Assembly: GCF_006439395.2 (NCBI RefSeq)
Contig: NZ_CP083950.1
Span: 1,488,001-1,552,000 of the forward strand
Origin: Mesorhizobium sp. B4-1-4
Lineage (GTDB): Bacteria; Pseudomonadota; Alphaproteobacteria; Rhizobiales; Rhizobiaceae
DNA: 64,000 bases
Direction: 5' to 3'
Shown: piece by piece, positions 63,725-64,000 of the stretch
Numbering within the stretch: position 1 is the first letter of the stretch
Layout of the letters: the number at the start of each line of letters is the position of its first letter
The notes under the pieces: generated by a model
What the model was told of the DNA's origin: nothing
Database searches by the model: none
What the model saw: the letters and a program-made list of their open reading frames with translations, nothing else
Position numbers and translations under genes: made by a program

Positions 63725-64000
63725 GCTTCGCTCTGAAGATGACTTGGCACCCAAGCTCCGCGATCACACCATGTTGAACCGTCAATCGTCGGTCCTTCAC
63801 GAAACGCCGCTTCGTAATCGTTCCGTCGCGGAAGTCGCTGGGGGGGTTCCGGTTCCGGACTTGCTCAGAAAGACGAAAGACCTGATCCAGCGCCGGAGTA
63901 ACACGATCGCAAGATCCTCGACATTGCGGAACAGATCGCCCTGGTCGCTACCCGACTGCCGCGTAAAGGGCACCGGCACAGCGTCCCAACTATCTTAGGC
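63725..64000. other. window end, no supported gene
   Basis: After the ATPase stop the plus strand holds only short frames; a segment from about 63912 (KILDIAEQIALVATRLPRKG) looks protein-like but has no start and may belong to a gene or remnant beyond the window. Confidence 0.35.

Overview
The window reads as chromosome (or a large accessory replicon) of an alphaproteobacterium of the Rhizobiales, most likely Mesorhizobium or a close relative. The basis is family content (DUF1402, DUF6496, DUF6074, DUF1488 and DUF1810 proteins, a solitary nuoD, Tat-exported NMT1-like proteins), a high-G+C codon pattern and rhizobial-type intergenic repeats. No rRNA, intact tRNA or CRISPR array was seen. The species call is inference from recognised families, not from a search.

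Layout. 1-11.7 kb is mixed chromosomal background: DUF1402 protein (cut by the window edge), a GH25 lysozyme-like lipoprotein, a membrane GGDEF-EAL protein, a lone nuoD, small secreted or conserved proteins, and decayed genes (DUF1772-like, IS256 transposase scrap). At 11747-11792 lies the 3' half of a tRNA-Glu gene followed by a tyrosine integrase: one end of an integrative element. Its cargo runs at least to about 19 kb (excisionase-like protein, winged-helix protein, DUF6074, zinc-ribbon protein, VapBC45-like toxin-antitoxin pair, XRE regulators). 19.9-25.7 kb holds a transglutaminase-like gene, small rhizobial proteins and groES-groEL. 26-31.3 kb is regulatory: a LOV-GGDEF-EAL protein, a MEDS-LuxR regulator divergent from a LysR regulator, and a DUF1810 protein.

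31.7-42.5 kb is rich in signalling genes: ankyrin and YHS proteins, two tandemly duplicated class III cyclase/TPR proteins, an alpha/beta-hydrolase-cyclase fusion, a CadC-like TPR regulator and a class II aldolase. 42.9-51.3 kb is one tight eight-gene operon on the minus strand: four paralogous Tat-exported substrate-binding proteins with no transporter, an SCO protein, a membrane histidine kinase, a receiver protein and a receiver-cyclase fusion. It looks like a periplasm-to-cAMP signalling pathway and is the best candidate here for an undescribed system.

51.8-63.7 kb is a defence-type island: a serine resolvase beside inverted repeats, an uncharacterised translationally coupled gene pair, the wreck of an SNF2-type helicase, and an intact-order three-gene operon of PLD-helicase, Eco57I-like methyltransferase and SMC/RecF-like ATPase (helicase-methylase-ATPase architecture).

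A recurring oddity matters for every reader: at least eight otherwise well-conserved genes (groEL among them) are broken by what looks like one missing base, mostly in short runs of the same base. Sequencing or assembly error is at least as likely as real decay, so these are annotated as single genes with a marked frameshift.
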